Source: a virus
IMG/VR virus record: IMGVR_UViG_3300035698_005117
Coordinates: 1-39,494 of that record
DNA: 39,494 bases
Direction: 5' to 3' (one strand)
The notes below the pieces were generated by a model. It saw only the letters and a list, made by a program, of their open reading frames with translations. It was not told the origin of the DNA and ran no database searches. A program made the position numbers and the translations under genes. Position 1 is the first letter of the stretch. Each line of letters starts with the position of its first letter. This document shows, in pieces, positions 1 to 10,190 of this stretch.

Positions 1-1645
1 AACCATTTACTGTATTATAATTACCACTAAGTAAATATCCAGAATTAAAACCATTAGCTATATTATGATCACCTTCAAGTTGATACCCAGCATAATAACC
101 ACCCAACACATTTTGACCACCATCAAGTTGATATCCAGCATAATAACCATTTGCTATATTATAATCACCATCAAGTTGATATCCAGCATAATAACCATTT
201 GCTATATTATAATCACCATCGAGTGAGTTTCCAGCATTTGAACCGTTTGCTATATTATAATCACCATCGAGTGAGTTTCCAGCATAATAACCGTTAACTA
301 TATTTTTACTGCCTTCAAGTAAATATCCAGCAAAATAACCATTTATTATATTTGTACTACCATAAATTTTACGTCCAGCAGATTCTCCAATTAATATATT
401 AAAATTACCAACACTTTGAAGACTTGCATTTTTACCAATACAAACACTACCAATTGTTTTAGATTTATAACCTGCACTTGTTCCCATCGCCACTGTATCT
501 TGACCTACGGCACTTGTAAATGCATAATGACCTATAGCCACACTTCTATCCACATTACCAGCAGATGCTATTGCATGACTGCCTATTGCAATGGCATTAG
601 AAGTAGAATCTAATAATACCTCAGCAGCATATTCACCCATAATAACATTACTATAATATTCGTATAAACCCACAGTTGTCAACGAACCAACACCCAATGC
701 AACATTTCCATCTCCAAGAATATTAAATGCCCCACCTTGACCAACATAAAAATTATTATCACCTTTTGAATCATTACAAGAATTTTTACCAAAAGCGACA
801 CAATAATTACCTATATAATTTAAACCAGAATCATTACCAAGAAAAATATTTTGTGAACCATTGGTATTATACCCACAAGCATATCCAATATTAATATCCC
901 CACCAGATGTTGATATTTTGTTAAAACCAGCATCTCTTCCAATAACTATTGAATTATCAGTTGTCATACCCCAACCAGCATATGCTCCTTGTATTATATT
1001 ATAATCACCATCTAAACTATAACCAGCAGATTCTCCAATTATGTCATTACGTAATCCATTAGAATCAACTCCTGCATGACTACCTATATTAATACCCCAA
1101 GTTTCTGTTGACCCAACACCAGCATTTGTACCAACATTAATATTATACCATCCATCTTGTCCATAACCGCAACTACTGCCTATACATATAGTATGGTTTC
1201 CAGTTGTTCCAATACCCGCAGACCAACCCACATTAACATTCTGACCATAACCAAGATTATAACCCTCTGATGATTTTCCTGCAAATTCACCTATATTAAT
1301 ATGACCACCACCACCACCACCCATATCAACACCAGCACCTTTACCGATATTAATAGAACCTATTAATCTTGTTGTGTTTTCAGAAACTTCATCATTCTCA
1401 GCATCTGTTGATATAGTGATTATTCCAGTACTACCAACATATATTTTTTCAAATCTTACAAGAGAATCCCATGCTGCAAATTCTTGAACATCACCAAATT
1501 TGTCTTTACCACCCCAATCAGTACCTCTATCACTATTGTGATAGTAAGCATTTGCACTTAATACATTTGCAAATTGATTATTATTTAAAGCTGATGTGTA
1601 ATTTGTTGTTATGTGTAAAATTCTTCGTGTTGCACTTGTTGACAT
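1..1645 (-). CDS. Tail fibre or adhesin with YadA-like head repeats (3' end outside window)
   Basis: Open for 548 codons from ATG at 1645 to the window edge with no stop, so the C-terminus lies outside. CGGAGG precedes the ATG by 6 nt. After a unique N-terminal domain (about residues 1-100) the protein is made of short repeats around 'NIxIGxxAG'. Residues about 345-415 read like trimeric autotransporter head repeats (AIAIGSHAIASAG, SVAIGHYAF, TVAMGTSAG). The last 120 visible residues are regular 16-residue units such as NIANGYYAGYQLDGDY. In bacterial adhesins such repeats form a left-handed beta-roll trimer; here they probably form a fibre shaft for receptor contact. The gene closes a run of large peripheral tail genes behind the baseplate wedge genes. 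An intramolecular chaperone domain could follow downstream but is not visible. Fibre role inferred; repeat content seen directly. Confidence 0.8.
   Translation of the reverse strand, partial: MSTSATRRILHITTNYTSALNNNQFANVLSANAYYHNSDRGTDWGGKDKFGDVQEFAAWDSLVRFEKIYVGSTGIITISTDAENDEVSENTTRLIGSINIGKGAGVDMGGGGGGHINIGEFAGKSSEGYNLGYGQNVNVGWSAGIGTTGNHTICIGSSCGYGQDGWYNINVGTNAGVGSTETWGINIGSHAGVDSNGLRNDIIGESAGYSLDGDYNIIQGAYAGWGMTTDNSIVIGRDAGFNKISTSGGDINIGYACGYNTNGSQNIFLGNDSGLNYIGNYCVAFGKNSCNDSKGDNNFYVGQGGAFNILGDGNVALGVGSLTTVGLYEYYSNVIMGEYAAEVLLDSTSNAIAIGSHAIASAGNVDRSVAIGHYAFTSAVGQDTVAMGTSAGYKSKTIGSVCIGKNASLQSVGNFNILIGESAGRKIYGSTNIINGYFAGYLLEGSKNIVNGYYAGNSLDGDYNIANGSNAGNSLDGDYNIANGYYAGYQLDGDYNIANGYYAGYQLDGGQNVLGGYYAGYQLEGDHNIANGFNSGYLLSGNYNTVNG
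27..362 (-). repeat. 48-bp tandem repeats, seven units visible
   Basis: Seven consecutive 48-bp units lie at 27-74, 75-122, 123-170, 171-218, 219-266, 267-314 and 315-362, in frame inside the adhesin gene. Each encodes 16 residues. Units 123-170 and 171-218 are identical over all 48 bases; the others diverge mainly at a few codons. The array probably continues left of the window. Confidence 0.9.
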
Positions 1646-1674
1646 TGTATTCCTCCGTTATATAAAATATTATT

Positions 1675-3435
1675 CTATGCACAATCATCAGCACATGGTG
1701 GACATATAGCGTCCTGAATAATATATGTTGCACCTATTTCATCAATCCAAATTGTTTCTTCAGTTATATCATCTATAATTATACATTCTTCTACTATACA
1801 ATTATTTATATAATCTTCTCTTGTATATCCAAAAATACCTGTTTCATAATCTGGATATTCACTATAACCATAACCAGGATTAGCTGGACATGAAATTCCA
1901 TTAAATGGTTCCAGATCAGATTTATTTTTAATGACGTGAATCAATTCTTTATCATATAAATCATTATTAACTGTAAATGGAAAATCATCACCAGCACTTG
2001 TTTCCCAAGAAAATTGATTTTCATACACATCATCTACAGCATATGCTTTATCATAATCTGAATTTATTTTTTCCATTGTTTCAGTGAATGTATTATTAAA
2101 AAATGTTAAAAATGTATCATTATTAATAACATTAATTTTTCCTATGTTGTGTGTTACTGTATCTATAAAATTATTATAAGAATTAATATTATAAATACTA
2201 ACATTATCATAATTTTCATACAATCCTATATGTTCATGATCAATACCCAACCCAAGACATTGTGAAGCTGAAGTGACATCATAAGCTGATGTTGCAGATA
2301 CATCATGAAATCCTGATTGTGAATAATATGTTATCAGTGGATCTATAGTTAAATATGTTTTACTACCCATTCCTGATAATGTTAATGGATTTCCTCCCCA
2401 ATAAAATAAATTATTTGTATTTATATTATAAAACATATTAAAATCCACAACACAATTATCTCTTTCAAGATTAGCACTAATTGCGTATGCATTTTGTAAA
2501 TTTGCTGATTCGCTATAAAATATATTATTTACGATATTATATCCCATCGCACTATTAGAACCATTATTCGGTACATATATACCAACAGTATCACTATAAT
2601 CATCTTCAAAAATTAAAACATTATTTTTTATGTTTACATCCTGACCATATTCTAATGGTGAATTTGATATGATACCGTATGAATTTGTACCTGAAATTTT
2701 TATCACATTATTAGCAATATAATTTTTATTAAAAAAACCATCAATATTAATTCCATTACCACTATCCACCATATTATATATTAAATTATGTCCAATATAA
2801 TTCCCAAATTTATGATTAGATGCTGATGTACAAATACCAACACCAGAAGTATTAGATAAATTTATTGTATTATTTACAATTAAAGACATTAAACAATCAT
2901 TTAATTCAATACCACACCCACCAGTACCACCATCAACAGGTGTTGTGATGTAATTAGAATCGATTTTCACATATTCACAACCATTTAATAAAATAGCAGA
3001 TCCATCATTAGTCACACCATCATTTGTGAATTCACAATCAAAAATAGAAAAAGAAATTGTATTTTCTGCTTTTATTAATGAACCACCATCAAATGTGTCT
3101 TTATGAAAACGTAATCCATTTATAGATGAATTAGATGCACCATTAAAAAATTTTAAACCATCACCATCAGATTTTAATTTCACTATAATACCATTATTTA
3201 ATGAATCTGATATTATAGTCACTTGTTTATAAAATTCAATATCGTATGATGTGTCATCAACAATACAAGTACTTGATGGACATGGATTGTATAATTTTAT
3301 ATTATCACCATTTTGTAAATCAATTTTTGTTGCTGGATTCATGATCAATTCATAAAAATTGTTAGCTCCATATTCTGGTCTATCGAATGGGTATGTTCCA
3401 ACAGTATTAAATTTATTTATATAATAATTTGACAT
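1675..3435 (-). CDS. Right-handed beta-helix tail protein
   Basis: 586 residues. Residues about 90-340 contain repeated short strands of the type 'NNxIxxN..GI.I', for example SNYITTPVDGG, NNTINLSNTSGVGI, NNVIKISGTNSYGI and NNIFYSESANL. This is the pattern of right-handed parallel beta-helix proteins (pectate-lyase or NosD-like PbH1 repeats), common in phage tailspikes and fibres. The C-terminus is rich in Cys and acidic residues (CPPCADDC end). It follows the 982-residue protein by 3 nt and precedes the adhesin, so it is probably a peripheral baseplate or receptor-binding protein. Whether it has polysaccharide lyase or hydrolase activity cannot be told; no catalytic set was recognised. The ATG at 3435 has GAAGGAT upstream. 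Confidence 0.7.
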   Translation of the reverse strand: MSNYYINKFNTVGTYPFDRPEYGANNFYELIMNPATKIDLQNGDNIKLYNPCPSSTCIVDDTSYDIEFYKQVTIISDSLNNGIIVKLKSDGDGLKFFNGASNSSINGLRFHKDTFDGGSLIKAENTISFSIFDCEFTNDGVTNDGSAILLNGCEYVKIDSNYITTPVDGGTGGCGIELNDCLMSLIVNNTINLSNTSGVGICTSASNHKFGNYIGHNLIYNMVDSGNGINIDGFFNKNYIANNVIKISGTNSYGIISNSPLEYGQDVNIKNNVLIFEDDYSDTVGIYVPNNGSNSAMGYNIVNNIFYSESANLQNAYAISANLERDNCVVDFNMFYNINTNNLFYWGGNPLTLSGMGSKTYLTIDPLITYYSQSGFHDVSATSAYDVTSASQCLGLGIDHEHIGLYENYDNVSIYNINSYNNFIDTVTHNIGKINVINNDTFLTFFNNTFTETMEKINSDYDKAYAVDDVYENQFSWETSAGDDFPFTVNNDLYDKELIHVIKNKSDLEPFNGISCPANPGYGYSEYPDYETGIFGYTREDYINNCIVEECIIIDDITEETIWIDEIGATYIIQDAICPPCADDCA

Positions 3436-3438
3436 TGT

Positions 3439-6387
3439 TTATCCTTCTTCTTTATAAATTATATATCCACGTTCTGATTTTACTGTCGAACCCATCACAT
3501 CAGAATAATAATTTGTTATATCTCTATTAGACATTTTCACAGGATATAAACTAATATAACCATAATGACGACTCGACACATTAGTTATAGGTGTACTCCA
3601 AACAATAAACATGTCGTTGATAGTAGATATTTCAAGATTTGGAACAAATTTACCATCAGAATTTTCTTCTCTTATGTTATATATTATGCCATTTGATATA
3701 GTTGAACTTATAAATGATACTACGTTGTTTGATACAACACTTATATTATCAAAATGCATATCACATATAATCATCCAAGGACCATAAACACTATTATCCC
3801 AAGCATCTATTTGATAATATTTATTTATCAATATTTTATATGAATTTATGATCTTTCTATAATTTTTTAATAAAAATTTAGAATTATAATCTGCTGTAGA
3901 CATCCCATCACCAAACACACCATTATCTTCTATTGTTGTCATTCTTTTAAATTCTTTATATGTCAATGGATAATCCGATGAACCATTGCTATATGGTAAT
4001 CCACATTGAGATTGTAATTTTATATAATTGAATCCTGTTGTTGTATCTGTTGATGCTACAATTATTAATCTCTTGTCATCAGCACTAACAGTACTTTGTG
4101 CCGGTAATATGTGTGTATATTCTTTCCAAACACCATCAAATTTAACATAAATTTGAATATTTCCACCACCTTCACTTTCTGGTGAAAATTTAACTCTTAT
4201 TGGTAAAAATCTTAATGACTCAGAACATCTCAAATCTTTACCACATTTTAAAAATTCTGTATATTTTATATGATACACTGTACCATAATATTCTACATTT
4301 ATTCTATCATTAAGAAAATCCCATTCAAATTTCAAAACATCTGTTGTATTTGATTTTATAAGAATATGTGGCACAAATGTCCTTTCTGTTCTTGAAAATT
4401 CCCACTCAAAATCAAAATTATAATATAAATATGAAGATATTAAATTTGCAACACCACCTGTTGCACAATTATATCCCCACATATCAACAACATTATATCC
4501 ACCTAAAAATGAAGAACTCCAACCAGAATCAATCACACTATTTTCAAATTCATCAAACATTCCTGTTTGTTTATACATCCATTTACCACTTGTTTCATAA
4601 TATTCATCTAAATCAACATAATATGTGTCATATGGTTTATTATAAACATCTATTTCTTTATATGTGCCACTAACACTACCATCTTCAGATTGTACACCAA
4701 AATTCACATAATAATGCCCTGATGATATGTATCTGTGTTGTTTTATATATGTATCATTAGCATACTCAAATCCTCTATTTTTTTTATTATAATATTGTTG
4801 TGATACATAAGTATTATAATTCCCAAAATCATGTCCCCAAGATTTAAACACTTTAATGTCTGAATATGTGCTCGTGTTAACTGCTGATAATGTTATTTCA
4901 TCAAAAGTGTATGCTGATAAATTACCATGCTCTCCTGATGTATAAACTGAATAATTATCATCAAAACATGTTGCTGAAGACTTCAATAAGAATAAAGTGA
5001 ATGCTGCTGATGTAAATAATAATTGTATGTTGGTATAATTATTAATATTATACCAACCATTATGAGATATAACTTCAACATATATATCATATTGTCCTGG
5101 GTTTTGATATGTGTGTATGACATTAAAAGCTGATGTTATTTGTTTTTCATCTGAATCATATTCACCTAATTCCCAATTATAAACTAATGGTGAAAATATA
5201 TCATCATAATATGTTCCGCCACTAACATTCATTATTGTTGCAGATAAACCATCAATTGATGCAGATAAATATGCAGGACCCATCATATTAAAAGTTAATG
5301 CACCAATACCATCTCTAACATTACTAAATGTGTATTCTAAATCAGAATAATTCTTTTTTATTGCATTTTCAAAATTATTAGTATCTTGTATACCTGAAAC
5401 TGTGATATCAACCCAATCAACATCTAAATAATTAAAATTGGCTGATTGAGATAAATCTAATAACGATTCAGTGCATGCACTTGAACCTGCCCAATTAAAT
5501 TGAACATTATCGACTTCAATTATATCATCTAAATCAAAAATATTATAATATGTTGGTGGAATTGCAGAAGTTGAAAACCCATTTACTCCCTCTGAAAATA
5601 CTGATTGATTTACGTGTGCTATAATTCCTTTTCCATCAATATTTAAAGATTGTGGTGAACCAAGCATATATTTAAATTTATAAAAAATGTTATTTGTAAA
5701 ATAACAATTAGCAATTTCTGTAAATGTGTTTTCTATAAATAAAGAACCTGATCCAGTTTTATTACTAATTAATGAATTTATAACATAAATATTTCTATAA
5801 TTATAAAAAACTAATTGGTGATTGTTTTGTTCAATATCTTCTTCTGAATTTGTGTATAATTTAGTGTTAACAATAGTTAATGTGTTATTTTCATAATCTA
5901 AATCATCATATTCAGGACGCCCACCAACACCAAAAACTAAAAAATTACAATTACCTGCTGTTTCTATTTCCCCATTTGAAATCTCAACATCATCATTATT
6001 AGTTATTATATCACAATTTGTATAATTGATTGTTCCACTTACAACAATACTCCAAGGATAATTAATTCCATCAACATTATCACCCCAATTTGATATTTTT
6101 ATATTTAATTTACTATGTGGAGTTTCAAATAAAACAGTAGACCCCAATTTTCCAATATCACTTGACTCTGACATATCTAAAGTCGTTTGACCTTTAAGAA
6201 AGAAATTCTGAGATGTGTTGTCATGATCAAAATACAAATATTCTCTAAATTGATTTAAATTTAATGGATTAGTAACAGTACCACCTTTACTTACACTATT
6301 GCATTCAACAAACCCCAAAGGATTAATGATCCCAGATGCTAATGTTGTTCTTTCTAAATCCACATATATGTTTGTAAATTCTGACAT
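3439..6387 (-). CDS. Large peripheral baseplate or tail protein with beta-helix and PKD-like regions
   Basis: 982 residues. The N-terminal third looks like beta-helix sequence (NCDIITNNDDVEISNG, NNTLTIVNTKLYTN). Around residues 390-450 a PKD-like Ig segment is suggested by NVSGGTYYDDIFSPLVYNWE, followed by VIHTYQNPGQYDIYVEVIS; the HTY..PG.Y pattern is typical of PKD folds. A second such segment may follow near residue 560 (HRYISSGHYYVNFGVQSEDG). The region about residues 640-800 resembles a concanavalin-like sandwich. It sits immediately after gp6, where T4 has wedge genes 7, 8 and 10, but no similarity to those was recognised. Probable role: outer wedge or fibre attachment. GGAGATG lies 9 nt before the ATG. 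Confidence 0.55.
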   Translation of the reverse strand: MSEFTNIYVDLERTTLASGIINPLGFVECNSVSKGGTVTNPLNLNQFREYLYFDHDNTSQNFFLKGQTTLDMSESSDIGKLGSTVLFETPHSKLNIKISNWGDNVDGINYPWSIVVSGTINYTNCDIITNNDDVEISNGEIETAGNCNFLVFGVGGRPEYDDLDYENNTLTIVNTKLYTNSEEDIEQNNHQLVFYNYRNIYVINSLISNKTGSGSLFIENTFTEIANCYFTNNIFYKFKYMLGSPQSLNIDGKGIIAHVNQSVFSEGVNGFSTSAIPPTYYNIFDLDDIIEVDNVQFNWAGSSACTESLLDLSQSANFNYLDVDWVDITVSGIQDTNNFENAIKKNYSDLEYTFSNVRDGIGALTFNMMGPAYLSASIDGLSATIMNVSGGTYYDDIFSPLVYNWELGEYDSDEKQITSAFNVIHTYQNPGQYDIYVEVISHNGWYNINNYTNIQLLFTSAAFTLFLLKSSATCFDDNYSVYTSGEHGNLSAYTFDEITLSAVNTSTYSDIKVFKSWGHDFGNYNTYVSQQYYNKKNRGFEYANDTYIKQHRYISSGHYYVNFGVQSEDGSVSGTYKEIDVYNKPYDTYYVDLDEYYETSGKWMYKQTGMFDEFENSVIDSGWSSSFLGGYNVVDMWGYNCATGGVANLISSYLYYNFDFEWEFSRTERTFVPHILIKSNTTDVLKFEWDFLNDRINVEYYGTVYHIKYTEFLKCGKDLRCSESLRFLPIRVKFSPESEGGGNIQIYVKFDGVWKEYTHILPAQSTVSADDKRLIIVASTDTTTGFNYIKLQSQCGLPYSNGSSDYPLTYKEFKRMTTIEDNGVFGDGMSTADYNSKFLLKNYRKIINSYKILINKYYQIDAWDNSVYGPWMIICDMHFDNISVVSNNVVSFISSTISNGIIYNIREENSDGKFVPNLEISTINDMFIVWSTPITNVSSRHYGYISLYPVKMSNRDITNYYSDVMGSTVKSERGYIIYKEEG

Positions 6388-6403
6388 TTATATATCATCT
6401 CCA

Positions 6404-9259
6404 TTATTTATATTCATAATTTAGTGTTTGTAAAGATATTTTAATAATTTCAGAACCAATAGAATATCCACCCCGAACATAATTATTTTTATTATCATAT
6501 TCGATTTCAACATTTCCATTACTGTCTATCATATTTAATTTTATTATGTATGATAAATCTTTATGAATTTTTGTTACAGCTTTTATGAAATCACAATTTA
6601 TTGTAACTGCAAAAAAATTATTAAATGAATTATATAAACTTTGAGGATTATTATATCCAATAAATCTTCTATAATTTGGGATTTCAACACCATCAACATC
6701 AATATATCTATAATCATTTTGTTTATTAGGATCAGCAGCCAATTTTTGATTTTCTGCTCTATTTAATAATACATCAAATATTTTCTTTAAAAATTTATTA
6801 AAAAAACTTCTTTCATTAATATAATTATGAATATTATAATATTCATTTTCTAATTCATAAGAAACTGAAATTGGTATATTTATTGTTTGCCATAATAATG
6901 AAATTGGGTATGCTGAATCATTATAAAATTTTCTAACTTCATTTATTTTATTGTATGTATTATTATCAACATTTAAATAATCATTCAACATAAGAAGAAA
7001 TAAATTCCAAATTTCTCCACCGTATGGATTAATCAATGGATCATTCCAGCCATAATAATATTTATTATCTTTATTATTAATTCCATTAGTTATATCTTCA
7101 GGAACAATATTTATGTTTGCATTTACTATGCCTGGGTTTTTTTCAATGAGTTCTATAATATTAGATGAACGTATTGGTTCATTAAAATCAGCATTTATAT
7201 TTAACCAATTGTAGATTGAATTATTGATTTCTGTTCTTAATGCTTCTTTATCATATAATGGTTTAACATATACTGTACCATTAAGATTAAAATTATGAAT
7301 AATTGGTGATATGTAAATATTCTTAATGTTCATTTGTGCTCTTGTATCTAAATCATCAATAATTTGTGTAATCTTTCCACTCATTGTTTCATTTTCTATT
7401 TGTGCTATTGTTTCAATAGTTTGTGACATCCCAATATCATTTGCAAATGAACCGAAAGCTGATGACGCATAACATGGTGAATCAACACCAAAAGTAAATT
7501 CAATTCTACCAACATCACTATTCCACTGAACTATTGCATTAGAATCATTGTCAAATGCTACTTGTTTATAATTATCATTATCAAAACTATTTGCTCTCTC
7601 ATCTTCAAATGTTGATATTTCATCATTTATTTTTTCAGCTACATCACTCATTAGAGATGAATCTGTTAATGATGAAAAATCTACAGTCACAGTTCCAGAT
7701 GTCACAATATTACTTGCATTATTTACGGTGTCTGTTTTATACACAAAATTAAAAACTGCATTATCACTATACGCATTTTTAAAATATAATGCATTTTTAT
7801 CTGGTGATACTTCTAAACCAACTAATTTTTTATAATAATATAACACATCATATTTTTTTAATTGATGTGCAATTGCTTGACGTGTATATACATTAAAATA
7901 ACTTTGTATTTGAATTTCATATGGATCATAATCTAAATCAAGAACTGATTCATTAAGTCCATTATTTTTTGTTCTTACTGTATAAATTTCATTATCTAAA
8001 TTATAAAGACTTCCGACTACTGAAAAAAGACTGACATTAAACATTTTAATATCTGCAAATACACCAGCTAAATCACGTTCTTCTTGTTCTCCCCATGCAA
8101 TTGCGTTTTTAACTATGATGGGAGTTTTTAATGTTTTTAAATAATTAATATAATCTGATTTTGAAACTAACCTATCTAATGAATAATAAATTTTAGGTGC
8201 AGAGAATTTAATACTATCATTATCTTCAATATCTGCTCCACCTATCACATTTGTATGTAAAGTAAATTTAATCTTATCTGTTATATCTACACCTGTATTT
8301 GTGAGCACTTTTCCTGAAAAATTAACTGTCTCACCAATAACACCAATTTTATTTCCTGATTTACCTTTAGTTGCTAAATATTGAAGATAAATATTGTCTT
8401 CTCTTGTTAATGGACCTTTTGCTGCAAATGCACCATCACCAAAAATAAGTTCTATAAATTCATCTGGTGTTGTTCTTACTAAACATATTTTTGTTGCTGA
8501 TGATAAATTATTACTTTCTAATGATTCCCAATTTATCAATGAACGCCTATCTATTTGATATTGTGTTGTTGTGTCCTTTACATTACCAACATAAATTTGT
8601 GTCACATCATTAAAAAAGAAATCTTTATCACCATAAATATTAGAAAATTCTTTATCTTCAATTTTATACATTTGGAAATTACTTCCAACTTGAGCATTAG
8701 TATTACCAATTATTACTTTTTCTCTAATATCTCCTTGTGAAATTGCAATATCATTTCCAAATGAATCTTGAATTATACCCATCTCAAAATCACTACCACT
8801 TGAAATCATATTATTTACTGTTGCAGGAGAAACATTATATGTTAATGTGTCAATTAAAACAAAATCATCACCATCATGAGAAAATTTTGAATAATATGGT
8901 ATTTGTATTTTATTATCTGCTGCTGATGTTGCATCAAACACACCTGTAAAATCACCATTTAAATTAATTTTGAGCTTTGATGATGCTGGTGTTGGTCGTG
9001 TCACCACATACCCTAATTGACGTGCAAGAAGAATTATTGATGACTTTAATTGTGCAGTATCAAAATAACATTCCTCTGCTCTACGTTGAATATAATAATT
9101 CACCATATCAGTTGTGCCAGCAAATACTTCAATTATTGTTTGAAATATTGCTGATTCACGGGGATTATCAAATCTACTATCAGCATTTATTTTATCTCTG
9201 ATTTGAGAATATATTTTATCATATGTTAATTCTGTGTATTTTAAAAAATTATCAGCCAT
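6404..9259 (-). CDS. 6: Baseplate wedge protein gp6-like (baseplate J family)
   Basis: 951 residues, longer than T4 gp6 (660). It begins with a helical segment ending RRAEECYFDTAQLKSSIILL, then 'ARQLGYVVTRPTPASSKLKI', the usual opening of T4 gp6 and P2 gpJ wedge proteins (first domain about residues 1-110). Later features are QNALYFKN-type beta segments and a C-terminal part (INADFNEPIRSSNIIELIEK, residues about 690-710) typical of the family. gp6 dimers form the ring of the baseplate inner wedge with gp25 and gp53. It follows gp25 by 15 nt, as in many contractile injection systems. Assignment by motif and neighbour order. Confidence 0.85.
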   Translation of the reverse strand: MADNFLKYTELTYDKIYSQIRDKINADSRFDNPRESAIFQTIIEVFAGTTDMVNYYIQRRAEECYFDTAQLKSSIILLARQLGYVVTRPTPASSKLKINLNGDFTGVFDATSAADNKIQIPYYSKFSHDGDDFVLIDTLTYNVSPATVNNMISSGSDFEMGIIQDSFGNDIAISQGDIREKVIIGNTNAQVGSNFQMYKIEDKEFSNIYGDKDFFFNDVTQIYVGNVKDTTTQYQIDRRSLINWESLESNNLSSATKICLVRTTPDEFIELIFGDGAFAAKGPLTREDNIYLQYLATKGKSGNKIGVIGETVNFSGKVLTNTGVDITDKIKFTLHTNVIGGADIEDNDSIKFSAPKIYYSLDRLVSKSDYINYLKTLKTPIIVKNAIAWGEQEERDLAGVFADIKMFNVSLFSVVGSLYNLDNEIYTVRTKNNGLNESVLDLDYDPYEIQIQSYFNVYTRQAIAHQLKKYDVLYYYKKLVGLEVSPDKNALYFKNAYSDNAVFNFVYKTDTVNNASNIVTSGTVTVDFSSLTDSSLMSDVAEKINDEISTFEDERANSFDNDNYKQVAFDNDSNAIVQWNSDVGRIEFTFGVDSPCYASSAFGSFANDIGMSQTIETIAQIENETMSGKITQIIDDLDTRAQMNIKNIYISPIIHNFNLNGTVYVKPLYDKEALRTEINNSIYNWLNINADFNEPIRSSNIIELIEKNPGIVNANINIVPEDITNGINNKDNKYYYGWNDPLINPYGGEIWNLFLLMLNDYLNVDNNTYNKINEVRKFYNDSAYPISLLWQTINIPISVSYELENEYYNIHNYINERSFFNKFLKKIFDVLLNRAENQKLAADPNKQNDYRYIDVDGVEIPNYRRFIGYNNPQSLYNSFNNFFAVTINCDFIKAVTKIHKDLSYIIKLNMIDSNGNVEIEYDNKNNYVRGGYSIGSEIIKISLQTLNYEYK

Positions 9260-9274
9260 ACTAATACTAATTCC

Positions 9275-9667
9275 TTATTGTGTTATTTTTCTTTGAAATG
9301 CAGCTTTTAATTGTCGTTCTTTAATTATGTATGGTATAGATATAAAAGCACTGTTATTATCAGGATCTATTGTTAATTTAATTTTACTTTCAATAATAAA
9401 AATTCTATCTTCCCATTTTTTAATTGCATTTACTGTGTCGTCAAGTAAAACTTCTAAAAAATCACTATCCATAGTATCAAAAATTCTTAATTGAAAATCA
9501 GAACCAAATGTAGGATTAAATAATCGTTCACCAGGTAATGTTGATAATATCATTTCGATACTTTGATTTATAACATCTTCATTTTTAATTTCACCACTTT
9601 TTTGCAATTGTATATCTAAATCAAAAGCCCAATCATCACTATATTTTTTGATTTTTTCAAAATTCAT
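9275..9667 (-). CDS. 25: Baseplate wedge protein gp25
   Basis: 130 residues, the usual length for T4 gp25. The family signature is clear: INQSIEMILSTLPGERLFNP followed by TFGSDFQLRIFD (residues about 35-65). gp25 is the conserved wedge subunit, homologous to TssE of type VI secretion, that contacts the sheath initiation site. It precedes gp6, the standard order. It has its own late promoter box at 9684-9691; the predicted start of transcription leaves a leader beginning with AAGGAT just before the ATG. Confidence 0.93.
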   Translation of the reverse strand: MNFEKIKKYSDDWAFDLDIQLQKSGEIKNEDVINQSIEMILSTLPGERLFNPTFGSDFQLRIFDTMDSDFLEVLLDDTVNAIKKWEDRIFIIESKIKLTIDPDNNSAFISIPYIIKERQLKAAFQRKITQ

Positions 9668-9683
9668 AATATATCCTTGTAAT

Positions 9684-9691
9684 TATTTATA
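9684..9691 (-). promoter_or_regulatory. T4-type late promoter box for gp25
   Basis: TATAAATA on the minus strand in the gap between the 164-residue gene and gp25. If the box occupies -13 to -6 as in T4, transcription starts at 9678, leaving a leader that begins with the SD AAGGAT. Confidence 0.65.
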
Positions 9692-9693
9692 TA

Positions 9694-10188
9694 TTATCCT
9701 ATATCAGTTTCTTCATTATCTGATTTTAATTTATCAGTTGTAGTCATTTGCCTTCCAATGCCCCCACCAGCCACAGCAACAGAAGTTAATGCTGTACCCA
9801 CAGGTGTAAGTGGTAATGCCACCAAACTGCCTCCTGCAACATTTAAAGCGATTATTAAAGCATTATAATCATTTTCCAAAGCATCTAACCGTTCTTTTAA
9901 ATTGACATCTGCATTTTCAACCACATAACTCAAAACTTCATTAGAAATAGCTTCTGCAATTTTTTCTAAACCCGTTCCTTTATTTGTTGTGTAATTCTCG
10001 CCATATGTTGGTTTTGATGCATTATCAAACCTCACAATATTACCTGCTGATGTTTCACTTACAAAATCAACATCATCATAATTAATATTACCATCGTTAT
10101 CAATATTTACTGGTACAGAAATTTTTGCCTTTTTTAATATTTCTACAATTCTTTCTTTTAATTTTTGAGTATTTCCTTTAATTGACAT
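9694..10188 (-). CDS. Unrecognised baseplate-region protein
   Basis: 164 residues from ATG at 10188; a TTG two codons upstream is in frame, but AAAGGAT is spaced correctly for the ATG. The N-terminal half is polar and helical. Residues about 95-112 look like a short coiled coil (NLKERLDALENDYNALIIAL). A hydrophobic Gly/Ala/Val segment follows (GGSLVALPLTPVGTALTSVA), possibly a membrane-active or buried helix pair. It lies between the spike (with a nuclease gene intervening) and gp25, where many myoviruses carry a spike tip or small baseplate protein, but no PAAR motif is visible. Function unknown. Confidence 0.6.
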   Translation of the reverse strand: MSIKGNTQKLKERIVEILKKAKISVPVNIDNDGNINYDDVDFVSETSAGNIVRFDNASKPTYGENYTTNKGTGLEKIAEAISNEVLSYVVENADVNLKERLDALENDYNALIIALNVAGGSLVALPLTPVGTALTSVAVAGGGIGRQMTTTDKLKSDNEETDIG

Positions 10189-10190
10189 AT

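Noticed and set aside
4368-4673. Plus-strand open frame of 101 codons and similar His/Gln-rich plus-strand frames
   Set aside because: Low-complexity products caused by AT-rich antisense of real genes.
6405-6412. TATAAATA at the end of gp6 as a promoter for the 982-residue gene
   Set aside because: The predicted start would remove the GGAG ribosome site of that gene; similar boxes occur by chance in coding DNA (for example 3414-3421 and near 34182).
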